Below, piece after piece: positions 56,239-64,000 of a stretch of DNA of 64,000 nucleotides (positions within the stretch are counted from its first letter, which is position 1; every line of letters starts with the position of its first letter). Origin of the DNA: CAVZCK01 sp963798805 (lineage in GTDB: Bacteria > Pseudomonadota > Alphaproteobacteria > Rhizobiales > Rhodomicrobiaceae); assembly GCA_963798805.1 (NCBI GenBank), contig CAWCVC010000014.1, forward strand, positions 62,001 to 126,000, written 5' to 3'. A program made the position numbers and the translations under genes. Below the pieces are notes generated by a model. That model worked only from the letters and a program-made list of their open reading frames with translations, was not told the DNA's origin and ran no database searches.

Positions 56239-58551
56239 ATGATGTCACTCGATATGCTTCCGCCGATCTCCCGGCAGATCTGGGCGCAGAAATATTGCTT
56301 CGAGCGCGAGGACGGCACTCCCGAGCGCTCGATCGAGGAAAGCTGGCGGCGCGTTGCTCATGCGGTAGCGCAGGCTGAAGTCGAGCCCTCACGCGCGGAA
56401 TGGGAAGCCAAGTTCTGCGATGCCCTCGCCGGCTTCGAGTTTCTGCCGGCCGGCCGGATCCTGTCGGGGGCCGGGACTGGGCGCAAGGTAACGCTGTTCA
56501 ACTGCTTCGTCATGGGCCGGATCGAGGACGACATGACCTCGATCTTCGAGAATGTGAAGGAAGCCGCGCTGACCATGCAGCAGGGCGGCGGCATCGGTCA
56601 CGATTTCTCGACGCTGCGGCCGAAAGGCGCGCTCGTCAAAGGCGTCGGGGCGGATGCGTCGGGTCCGGTCAGCTTCATGGATGTCTGGGACGCCATGTGC
56701 CGCACCATTATGTCGGCCGGATCGCGGCGCGGCGCAATGATGGCGACGCTGGCCTGCGATCATCCCGATATCGAGGCGTTCATCGAGGCGAAAGCCGATC
56801 CGGCGCGATTGCGCAATTTCAACCTGTCCGTGCTAGTCAGCGACGCCTTCATGCAGGCGGTCGAGAACGATGCCGCCTGGGATCTGGTGTTCGACGGCAA
56901 GGTCTATAAATCGATCCCGGCCCGCCGTCTCTGGAACAAGATCATGCGCTCGGCTTACGACTACGCTGAGCCGGGCGTGATCTTTATCGACCGCGTCAAC
57001 AGCGAGAACAATCTGAACTATTGCGAGGAGATCCACGCCACCAATCCCTGCGGCGAGCAGCCCTTGCCGCCTTATGGCGCCTGCCTGCTCGGCTCGATCA
57101 ATCTGGCGCGGCTGGTCCGCGACCCATTCAGCGAGGCGGCCTCGCTCGACGAGGTGCGGCTTGCCGAGCTTGTGTCGCTCGCCATTCGCTTTCTCGACGA
57201 CGTGATCGGTGTCTCCAGATTCCCGCTCGAGGCGCAAAGACAAGAGGTGGAGGCGAAGCGCCGGATCGGCCTTGGCGTCACCGGGCTCGCTGATGCCTTG
57301 ATCTTCTGCCGCGTGCGCTACGGCTCGGAGAAGGCGGCCGCGCTGGCTCAGCGTTGGATGGGGCTCATCGAAAAGGCCGCATACCGGGCGAGTGCGCATC
57401 TGGCGCCGGAAAAGGGCGAGTTTCCGCTCTATGACGCCGTCCGGTTCGCCGAAAGCACGACCTTCAAGCGGCTCGACGCCGAGACCCGGAAACTGATCAA
57501 GCGGCACGGCCTGCGCAACGGTCTGCTGACGTCGATCGCGCCGACCGGCACCATTTCCTTGCTCGCGGGAAATGTCTCGAGCGGCGTCGAGCCGGTCTTC
57601 GATTTCAGCTATGAGCGCCGTATTCTTGAAGCGGACGGCTCCGCCCGCAAGGAGACTGTCGAGGACTATGCCTATGCGCATTTCCGGCGGACGTTCGGGG
57701 CGGATACCGCTCTGCCGGATTATTTCGTTTCCACGCAGAATCTGGCCCCCGCGGACCACCTGCACATGCAGGCAGCGCTTCAGCGCCATGTCGATGCTTC
57801 AATCTCGAAGACGGTAAATTGTCCGGAGGATCTGAGCTTCGAAGCCTTCAAAGAGCTGTATCACGAGGCTTACAGAATGGGCCTCAAGGGCTGTACGGCC
57901 TATCGGCCGAATGCAGTTACCGGCAGCGTACTGGCGCGCTCGCCCGCGACTGTGCCGGCTCAGGCCAAGCCGGCCGAGTCAGCCGTGCCGGTCACACGGA
58001 TCGATGGCGGTGGCAAGGCGGATGTCGTCTATATGGCGAAGCCGCTGGAGCGCGATGCGGTCCTCTCCGGCTTCACTTACAAGCTCAAATGGCCGGACTC
58101 CGACCACGCGATCTATGTCACCATCAACGACATCGTTCAGGACGGCCGGCGGCGGCCCTTCGAGATCTTCATCAACTCGAAGAACCTCGAACATTACGCC
58201 TGGACGGTTGCGTTGACACGTATGATCAGCGCGGTATTCCGGCGCGGCGGCGACGTCTCTTTCGTTTTCGAAGAGCTGAAAGCGGTGTTCGACCCGCGCG
58301 GTGGCCAATGGATGAACGGGCGCTACGTGCCGAGCCTTCTGGCCGCGATCGGCGATATCATCGAGCAGCATATGGCGAGAACGGGTTTTCATCAGATCGA
58401 GGCGCCCGACGAGGAAAGCGCAACGGCAAAGAAGGTGGCGGTGGCCGGCTCGCCGGGAACGAAATATTGCCCGCGCTGCGGATCGCCTGGCCTGATTTAC
58501 AGCGAGGGTTGCGTGCAGTGCCGCAATTGCGGCTATTCCAAATGCAGCTGA
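56239..58551 (+). CDS. nrdJ: adenosylcobalamin-dependent ribonucleotide reductase (class II)
   Basis: A 770-residue enzyme from the ATG pair at 56239, which has GGGGAAATG upstream; a GTG at 56200 is open but less likely. It reduces ribonucleotides to deoxyribonucleotides by a B12-generated thiyl radical. Class II features are seen: FEFLPAGRILSGAG, EEAALTMQQGGGIGHDFSTL-like N-terminal text, and the catalytic N-x-C-x-E in ATNPCGEQPLPPYGAC. No NrdB-type radical partner is present, and the C-terminus has a zinc-ribbon-like CPRCGSPGLIYSEG with CRNCGYSKCS. The length fits the rhizobial NrdJ group. Regulation by LexA is suggested by the box upstream. Confidence 0.93.
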   Translation: MMSLDMLPPISRQIWAQKYCFEREDGTPERSIEESWRRVAHAVAQAEVEPSRAEWEAKFCDALAGFEFLPAGRILSGAGTGRKVTLFNCFVMGRIEDDMTSIFENVKEAALTMQQGGGIGHDFSTLRPKGALVKGVGADASGPVSFMDVWDAMCRTIMSAGSRRGAMMATLACDHPDIEAFIEAKADPARLRNFNLSVLVSDAFMQAVENDAAWDLVFDGKVYKSIPARRLWNKIMRSAYDYAEPGVIFIDRVNSENNLNYCEEIHATNPCGEQPLPPYGACLLGSINLARLVRDPFSEAASLDEVRLAELVSLAIRFLDDVIGVSRFPLEAQRQEVEAKRRIGLGVTGLADALIFCRVRYGSEKAAALAQRWMGLIEKAAYRASAHLAPEKGEFPLYDAVRFAESTTFKRLDAETRKLIKRHGLRNGLLTSIAPTGTISLLAGNVSSGVEPVFDFSYERRILEADGSARKETVEDYAYAHFRRTFGADTALPDYFVSTQNLAPADHLHMQAALQRHVDASISKTVNCPEDLSFEAFKELYHEAYRMGLKGCTAYRPNAVTGSVLARSPATVPAQAKPAESAVPVTRIDGGGKADVVYMAKPLERDAVLSGFTYKLKWPDSDHAIYVTINDIVQDGRRRPFEIFINSKNLEHYAWTVALTRMISAVFRRGGDVSFVFEELKAVFDPRGGQWMNGRYVPSLLAAIGDIIEQHMARTGFHQIEAPDEESATAKKVAVAGSPGTKYCPRCGSPGLIYSEGCVQCRNCGYSKCS

Positions 58552-58770
58552 CCCTTCAGGCCGGCGCGCATTTTCTGCATCTCCGATCGTGAACGCCGCA
58601 CCTTGGCAATCACGCCGCGGCCGTCGTGCAGTTCTTGACCGCGCCTCTTCTGCTGCGACTGTAATGTCTTGCCCCATCGAAAGTTTCGACCAAGGTCAGC
58701 TTGCGATATGGGGCCCGGCCCGACATAATGTGGCCAAACAGCATGCCCAAACGGCCATTGGGAGGATTCG

Positions 58771-60726
58771 ATGAGCGATGCGAAAGTCTACTCGGTTCCA
58801 AACGAGTGGCAGAAGACCGCCTATGTCGACAGCACCAAATATCACGAAATGTATCAGGCGAGCACCACCAATCCCGACGCCTTTTGGGCCGAGCATGGAC
58901 GCCGTATCGACTGGATAAAGCCTTACACGAAGGTCAAGAATACCAGCTACGCCCCCGAGAATGTCTCGATCAAATGGTTCGAGGATGGCACGCTGAACGT
59001 CTGCGCCAATTGCGTCGACCGGCATCTGGCGAATCGCGGCGATCAGGTTGCGCTGATCTGGGAAGGCGACGAGCCGGACATGGACCTCAAGGTCACATAC
59101 CGGCAGCTCTATAACCACGTTTGCCGCTTCGCCAATGTGCTGAAAAAGCTCGGCGCCAAGAAGGGCGATCGCATCACCATCTACATGCCGATGATTCCCG
59201 AGGCGGTCTATGCAATGCTCGCCTGCGCACGGATCGGGGCGATCCATTCGGTGGTCTTCGGTGGATTTTCGCCCGACAGTCTCGCCGGCCGCATACAGGA
59301 TTGCGATTCCAATATCGTCATCACTGCAGATGAAGGTGTTCGCGGCGGGCGCCGGATTCCGCTCAAGAACAACACCGACACAGCACTACAAAAATGCCCG
59401 ACCGTCGAGAAGGTTCTCGTCGTCAAGCGGACGAACGGTTCTGTCGGCTGGATCCCGGAACGCGACCATTGGTACCACGAGGAGGCGGCGAGTGTTTCCG
59501 CCGATTGTCCGCCGGAGGAGATGAGCGCGGAAGACCCGCTGTTCATCCTCTATACCTCCGGCTCGACAGGCCAGCCCAAGGGCGTGTTGCATACATCCGG
59601 CGGCTACCTCGTCTACGCCTCGATAACGCATCACTACGTCTTCGACTATAAGGACGGCGACATTTATTGGTGCACGGCGGACGTCGGCTGGGTTACCGGC
59701 CACAGCTATATCGTTTACGGTCCGCTCGCCAATGGTGCGACCTCGCTCGTCTTCGAGGGCGTTCCGAACTATCCATCGGCTTCGCGGTTCTGGGACGTCG
59801 TCGACAAGCATACGGTCAACATTTTCTACACCGCGCCGACCGCCATTCGCGCCTTGATGGGCGCGGGCGAAAGCCATGTGACCAAGACCAGCCGCAAATC
59901 CCTGAAGCTGCTGGGAACGGTCGGCGAGCCGATCAATCCCGAGGCCTGGGAGTGGTATTACAACGTCGTCGGCGAAAAGCGCTGCCCGATCGTCGACACC
60001 TGGTGGCAAACTGAGACGGGCGGCATCCTCATCACGCCGCTGCCGGGCGCTATTCCGCTCAAGGCTGGTTCTGCGACCAAGCCGTTCTTCGGCATCAAGC
60101 CGGCGATCGTAGACGCCGACGGTAAGATCCTCGAAGGTGCGGGTTCGGGCAATCTGGTGATTACGGATAGCTGGCCCGGCCAGATGCGGACGGTGTACCG
60201 GGATTACCAGCGCTTCGTGCAGACCTATTTCTCGACTTACAAGAACATGTACTTCACGGGCGATGGCTGCCGCCGGGACGAGGACGGGTATTATTGGATC
60301 ACCGGTCGCGTCGACGACGTCATCAACGTCGCTGGACATCGCATGGGGACGGCCGAGATCGAGTCCGCGCTGGTCGCGCATCCGAAGGTGGCCGAGGCTG
60401 CCTGCGTCGGCTATCCGCACAACATCAAGGGGCAGGGCATCTATGTCTATGTGACCCTCATGGCCGGTGAGGAGCCGACGGAGGACCTGCGTCGTGAATT
60501 ACGCGAATGGGTGCGCACGGAGATTGGCCCGATCGCGGCGCCGGATCTTATTCAATTCGCGCCCGGCCTGCCGAAGACCCGGTCCGGCAAGATCATGCGC
60601 CGTATCCTGCGCAAGATCGCCGAAGACGATTTCAGCAATCTCGGCGACACATCCACGCTGGCCGATCCGGCGGTCGTCAGTGACCTGATCGATAACCGGA
60701 TGAATCGGGCCGGTCCGGGCGCGTAG
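58771..60726 (+). CDS. acsA: acetyl-CoA synthetase
   Basis: A 651-residue AMP-forming enzyme, from the ATG with GGGAGGA upstream. The P-loop YTSGSTGQPKG, the WWQTETGG motif and the C-terminal SGKIMRRILRKIA with the acetylatable lysine are present, as is the VGWVTGHSYIVYGPLANG block. It activates acetate to acetyl-CoA. A perfect palindrome lies 72 bases beyond the stop. Confidence 0.96.
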   Translation: MSDAKVYSVPNEWQKTAYVDSTKYHEMYQASTTNPDAFWAEHGRRIDWIKPYTKVKNTSYAPENVSIKWFEDGTLNVCANCVDRHLANRGDQVALIWEGDEPDMDLKVTYRQLYNHVCRFANVLKKLGAKKGDRITIYMPMIPEAVYAMLACARIGAIHSVVFGGFSPDSLAGRIQDCDSNIVITADEGVRGGRRIPLKNNTDTALQKCPTVEKVLVVKRTNGSVGWIPERDHWYHEEAASVSADCPPEEMSAEDPLFILYTSGSTGQPKGVLHTSGGYLVYASITHHYVFDYKDGDIYWCTADVGWVTGHSYIVYGPLANGATSLVFEGVPNYPSASRFWDVVDKHTVNIFYTAPTAIRALMGAGESHVTKTSRKSLKLLGTVGEPINPEAWEWYYNVVGEKRCPIVDTWWQTETGGILITPLPGAIPLKAGSATKPFFGIKPAIVDADGKILEGAGSGNLVITDSWPGQMRTVYRDYQRFVQTYFSTYKNMYFTGDGCRRDEDGYYWITGRVDDVINVAGHRMGTAEIESALVAHPKVAEAACVGYPHNIKGQGIYVYVTLMAGEEPTEDLRRELREWVRTEIGPIAAPDLIQFAPGLPKTRSGKIMRRILRKIAEDDFSNLGDTSTLADPAVVSDLIDNRMNRAGPGA

Positions 60727-61277
60727 GCCGGCCGCAAAGGTCATAAGAATTGTGCCGCCCCAAGGACGGCGTACTTCTCGGTATTCTGAAAAGCGTTGGA
60801 CCTGCGATCTGCCCCGCCGGCAGATCGCAGGTCCACTATGACCGCGTTTACAGTCGCAGCCCGGTGGTCCACGCGAGGGCTGAAGGCTCGCAGCGAGAGA
60901 GCTTGGTGAACACGCCCGTCTCGCTCAGGGCGGGGGACGAGAAGACGGTTGCCCGGGGCTTGGCGCAATATGCCAAAGGTGAGGGAAGCAGGGGCAGGCA
61001 ATCCGCCGTCTTCGTCAGTTTGTGAACCATCCGTCTGACTTGTAGATCGTGGCATGCACAATCATTGGTTGTCAAACCGCGGTCGCTGTTTTCCCCGAAT
61101 CCCACAGGCCCGCTTTCTTTCGCTCTTCGTTCGGCGCTCATTCATCAAGCGCTGAATAAATTTCCCGTCTTATGGACATCGCGCCGCGATGGCGTATCCT
61201 GCGAACTGAAAGCTTCATGGACGTTCGAACCATGGACTTTCGGTTCACTCCGAGAACCCGCAATCAGGGGATTTCCG
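60727..61277. other. 551-base intergenic region with a perfect palindrome and no supported gene
   Basis: Short open frames occur on both strands, but none has a ribosome site with a recognisable product. The only clear structure is the palindrome at 60798-60834. The A2M promoter should lie in the last 150 bases, which I cannot define further. Confidence 0.5.
60798..60834. repeat. perfect 16-bp inverted repeat downstream of acsA
   Basis: GGACCTGCGATCTGCC (60798-60813) and its exact complement (60819-60834) flank a five-base CCGCC loop. No T-tract follows on either strand, so a classical terminator is not indicated. RNA processing signal, transcript-end stabiliser or protein-binding site are alternatives. 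Confidence 0.7.
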
Positions 61278-64000
61278 ATGCCTTCAGCGTTGCGTTCGGC
61301 GCTTTTCCTCGCCGCATTTTTCTTTTCCGCTGCTCTCCCCGCTATTTCTTCCCACGCTCAGAATAAGCCTTTCATTCACGATGATACCGAACGTGCTGCG
61401 CGAGAGTATGAAGCCTATCTGAAGGCTCAGTGGCCGAGCGATGGCAACAGCGCCAAAGGATGGAAGGGCCGCGGCGAAGCGGCTTTGAGGGCGAAGGATG
61501 CCCGCCGCGCTACCGGCTATTTCGCATCGTCCGTCGTGGTCGATCCGACCGCAGCCGACACCTGGCTCGAACTGGCGCGCGCCTATCTGGCGATAGAGAA
61601 CGCTCAGCCGAACGAAAAGAGCAGTTTCTGGCGCAATGCCAGCTCGACCGCCTATGTCGCCTATCAGCGCGCGAAAACAGACAGCCTGAAAGCCGCTGCG
61701 CTCGCTACTTTGGCCGAGAGCTATACCGACCGCTCGCTCTGGCGTCCGGCTATCGAGGCGTATAAGGAAAGTCTGCAGCTTCAGGAGAATGCCGACATCC
61801 GCACCACTTTCGAGCAGGTCGTCGCCGAGCATGGTTTCCGCATGCTCGACTACACAGTCGACTCCGATGCATCCTCGCCACGTCTGTGCATCCAGTTTTC
61901 CGAGACGCTCGCCTATGGCCGCGTCGATTTCGCGAAATTCGTCTCGGTCAACGGCGAGGATCCCGCCGGCGTGCGGGTCCAGGATTCGCAGCTTTGCGTC
62001 GAAGAACTGCTTCACGGCCGGCGCTATCAGGTCAAGATCCGCGAAGGGCTGCCCTCGGCCGTTGAAGAAAACCTGCCGAAGTCGATCGATCTGACAGTCT
62101 ATGTCCGCGACCGCAAGCCGTCCGTGCGCTTCGCCAATCAGAATTACGTGCTGCCGCGTTCCGGCCAGCAGGGCATCCCGGTCGTTGCGGTCAACACCAA
62201 GTCGATCAAGATCAAGATCTATCAGGTCGGCGACCGCCGTCTGACCAGCGAGGTGCTCGACGGCTCGTTCGGCCAGCAGCTCGACAGCTACCAGGCGGAT
62301 GAGATCGAAAAGAGCAAGGGGCAGTTGCTGTGGACCGGGGAGATGCCGGTCAAGACCACGCTCAACGAAGAGACCACTATCGCCTTCCCGATCGACGAGC
62401 TGCTGCCCAACCTGAAGCCCGGCCTCTATATCATGACCGGCCAGCCGGATGACGGCACCGGCAAGGGCGGCAATGACGATTACGGCTATCGCGCCACCCA
62501 GTGGTTCGTCGTCTCCGATCTCGGCCTGACCGCGATGAACGGCGCCGACGGTGTCCACGCCTTCATCCGCTCGCTTGCCGACGCCAAGGCGAAGAGCGGC
62601 ATCGAAGTGCGCCTTCTGGCGCGTAACAACGATGTTCTCGGCACGGCCAAGTCCGATAGCAACGGTTATGTGCATTTCGACGCCGGTCTGACGCGCGGGA
62701 CGGGCGGCCTTGCGCCTGCGATCCTGGTCGCACGCGAGGACAACGGCGATTACGGATTTCTCGATCTCACGAAAGCGGCTTTCGACCTCTCCGACCGGGG
62801 CGTCGGCGGGCGGCAGACGCCCGGTCCGCTCGATGCGATGATCTTCGCCGAGCGCGGCGTCTATCGGCCGGGCGAGAAGGTCTATCTCACCGCGCTGCTG
62901 CGCGATGCGGCAGGCAAGGCTGTGCACGGCGTTCCGCTGACGCTGAAGATTTTCCGGCCGGATAATGTCGAGTTCAGCCGCGAGCTTCTGCGGGACGAAG
63001 GCGATGGTGGCCGCAGCCTGACGCTGACGATCCCGGCGACGGCGATGACCGGAACCTGGCGGGTCAGCCTCCATGCCGACCCGAAAGGCCCCTCGATAGG
63101 CGATACCGCGTTCCTCGTCGAAGACTACACGCCGGAGCGTCTGGAGATGACGCTGACGCCGGAGAAGACGGTGATTTCGCCTGATGCCGGCATGAAAGTG
63201 AAGGTCGAGGGCCGCTATCTTTACGGCGCGCCGGCTTCCGATCTTGCGCTCGAAGGCGAGGTGAATGTTTCCGCGCGCGGCAAGGGGCCGGAAGGCTATG
63301 CCGATTACGATTTCGGCCTCGAGGACGAGACCTTCGCTCCGCTGCGTCAGCCGCTCGAAAACCTGCCATCGACGGACAGCAAAGGCATTGCGACGATCCA
63401 GGCGGAGCTGCCGCCCCTGACCCAGACGACCAAACCGCTCAAGGCCGAGTTGGTTGTTAGAATGCGGGAGCCAAGCGGCCGAGTGCTCCCCGAGACGAAG
63501 GATTTCGACGTCCGCCCGGCAAAGCCCTTCATCGGCATCAAGCCCGCATTCAAGGGCAATCATGCCGGCGATGCCGGCTCGCACAGCTTCGAGATCGTCG
63601 TGCTCGATCGCGACGGCAAGCCGACCGCAATGAAAGGCCTGAACTGGGAGCTGTCCCGGATCGAATCGCGCTTCCAATGGTACAACCGCGATGGCCGCTG
63701 GGAATATGAGACGGTAAACTATGTCCGCAAGGTCTCGAACGGCACGGTGGATGTCGAGGCCGGGCAGCCCGCCCATGTCGACGTGGCAACGGAGTACGGT
63801 CGCTATCGCCTCGAAGTAACGGCGCCCGGTTTGCAGGCGCTGCCGGCGAGCGTCACCTTTTATTCCGGCTGGTACGTCTCCGAGACCAGCGAAACGCCGG
63901 ACATTCTCGACATCGCGCTCGATAAGCGGTCATACAGGCCGGGCGACCAGGTCCAGGTGAAGATCTCGCCGCGCATGGCTGGCGACGCCATTGTGTCGAT
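61278..64000 (+). CDS. bacterial alpha-2-macroglobulin family protein (partial, runs off the window)
   Basis: The ATG at 61278 has AGGGGA upstream. Translation stays open to the last base, giving 907 residues so far. A signal peptide (SALFLAAFFFSAALPAISSHA) is followed by a TPR-like helical segment (residues about 35-180) and a run of MG-type beta domains with the family text AERGVYRPGEKVYLTALLRD and DKRSYRPGDQVQVKI, which begins the later macroglobulin half. The thioester CxEQ motif and the receptor-like domain would lie beyond the end, so whether it is thioester-bearing is unknown. Such periplasmic proteins trap proteases and protect the envelope. A pbpC gene often follows. Confidence 0.88.
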   Translation, partial: MPSALRSALFLAAFFFSAALPAISSHAQNKPFIHDDTERAAREYEAYLKAQWPSDGNSAKGWKGRGEAALRAKDARRATGYFASSVVVDPTAADTWLELARAYLAIENAQPNEKSSFWRNASSTAYVAYQRAKTDSLKAAALATLAESYTDRSLWRPAIEAYKESLQLQENADIRTTFEQVVAEHGFRMLDYTVDSDASSPRLCIQFSETLAYGRVDFAKFVSVNGEDPAGVRVQDSQLCVEELLHGRRYQVKIREGLPSAVEENLPKSIDLTVYVRDRKPSVRFANQNYVLPRSGQQGIPVVAVNTKSIKIKIYQVGDRRLTSEVLDGSFGQQLDSYQADEIEKSKGQLLWTGEMPVKTTLNEETTIAFPIDELLPNLKPGLYIMTGQPDDGTGKGGNDDYGYRATQWFVVSDLGLTAMNGADGVHAFIRSLADAKAKSGIEVRLLARNNDVLGTAKSDSNGYVHFDAGLTRGTGGLAPAILVAREDNGDYGFLDLTKAAFDLSDRGVGGRQTPGPLDAMIFAERGVYRPGEKVYLTALLRDAAGKAVHGVPLTLKIFRPDNVEFSRELLRDEGDGGRSLTLTIPATAMTGTWRVSLHADPKGPSIGDTAFLVEDYTPERLEMTLTPEKTVISPDAGMKVKVEGRYLYGAPASDLALEGEVNVSARGKGPEGYADYDFGLEDETFAPLRQPLENLPSTDSKGIATIQAELPPLTQTTKPLKAELVVRMREPSGRVLPETKDFDVRPAKPFIGIKPAFKGNHAGDAGSHSFEIVVLDRDGKPTAMKGLNWELSRIESRFQWYNRDGRWEYETVNYVRKVSNGTVDVEAGQPAHVDVATEYGRYRLEVTAPGLQALPASVTFYSGWYVSETSETPDILDIALDKRSYRPGDQVQVKISPRMAGDAIVS

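Noticed and set aside
60750..61141. Short open frames downstream of acsA on both strands
   Set aside because: No ribosome site, unusual composition and no recognisable product; the region is treated as non-coding.
61284..63776. 830-codon open frame antisense to the alpha-2-macroglobulin gene
   Set aside because: The plus strand has a signal peptide, ribosome site and family motifs; the antisense frame has none.

Overview
The window is GC-rich chromosomal DNA of an alphaproteobacterium, most likely from the Hyphomicrobiales (Rhizobiales). This rests on gene content and order: dapC-ftsK-lolA, tlpA/argH-lptM-lysA followed by a TIGR02302-type protein, ftsEX-ydcF-plsC, a CarD regulator, a class II NrdJ, a GAAC-N7-GAAC LexA-type box and a rhizobial-style palindromic intergenic element. 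No genus is claimed. There is no rRNA, tRNA, CRISPR array, prophage or insertion sequence. Nearly all of it is housekeeping chromosome.

Layout. 1-9.3 kb is the most accessory part. It holds a 10-codon start of a DUF5989-like gene, a GT87-type polyprenyl-sugar glycosyltransferase, a small exported protein, a three-gene operon (di-CXXCH protein, small exported protein, DUF1501 protein), a membrane SGNH hydrolase, a UbiA-family DPPR-synthase-like enzyme and an SMR-like flippase, which suggests lipid-linked sugar metabolism. 9.3-12.4 kb is an H-NOX gas-sensor operon with a PAS histidine kinase and a receiver-kinase hybrid. 12.6-17.7 kb is dapC-ftsK-lolA. 17.8-18.0 kb holds a candidate small RNA with a strong terminator. 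18-26 kb carries yidD, a CPBP protein, a low-molecular-weight phosphatase, thpR, tesA divergent from a YbbA/YbbP-type ABC system, and a BI-1 family protein. 26-36 kb carries carD, an NrtR-like Nudix regulator, rpmF, mtgA, ispA, a DUF423 protein, cimA, GFA and VOC proteins, and cysS. 36-44 kb carries carB, greA, an Lrp regulator, an ELM1-like protein, trxB and a LysR regulator. 44-52.8 kb carries a phosphoesterase, tlpA, argH, lptM, lysA, TIGR02302 and a zinc-ribbon protein. 52.9-64 kb carries ftsE, ftsX, ydcF, plsC, nrdJ, acsA and the first 907 codons of an alpha-2-macroglobulin.

Points needing a second look. Four frameshifts break three genes. carB has two, each an extra T in the same 10-mer GGCGATTTCG; lolA has one extra G; a metallophosphoesterase has a small indel. 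carB and lolA are normally needed genes, so sequencing or assembly error is the first explanation, and the identical carB errors fall at GATTC (GANTC) sites. cysS carries an AT-rich segment of about 585 bp just downstream of its KMSKS motif, which looks like a recombinant patch. nrdJ appears to be under SOS control with no visible B12 riboswitch. The H-NOX protein keeps its proximal histidine but has Phe in place of Ser in the YxSxR motif. I see no wholly new system; the best candidates for new biology are the H-NOX two-kinase operon, the DUF1501 operon and the small RNA upstream of yidD.
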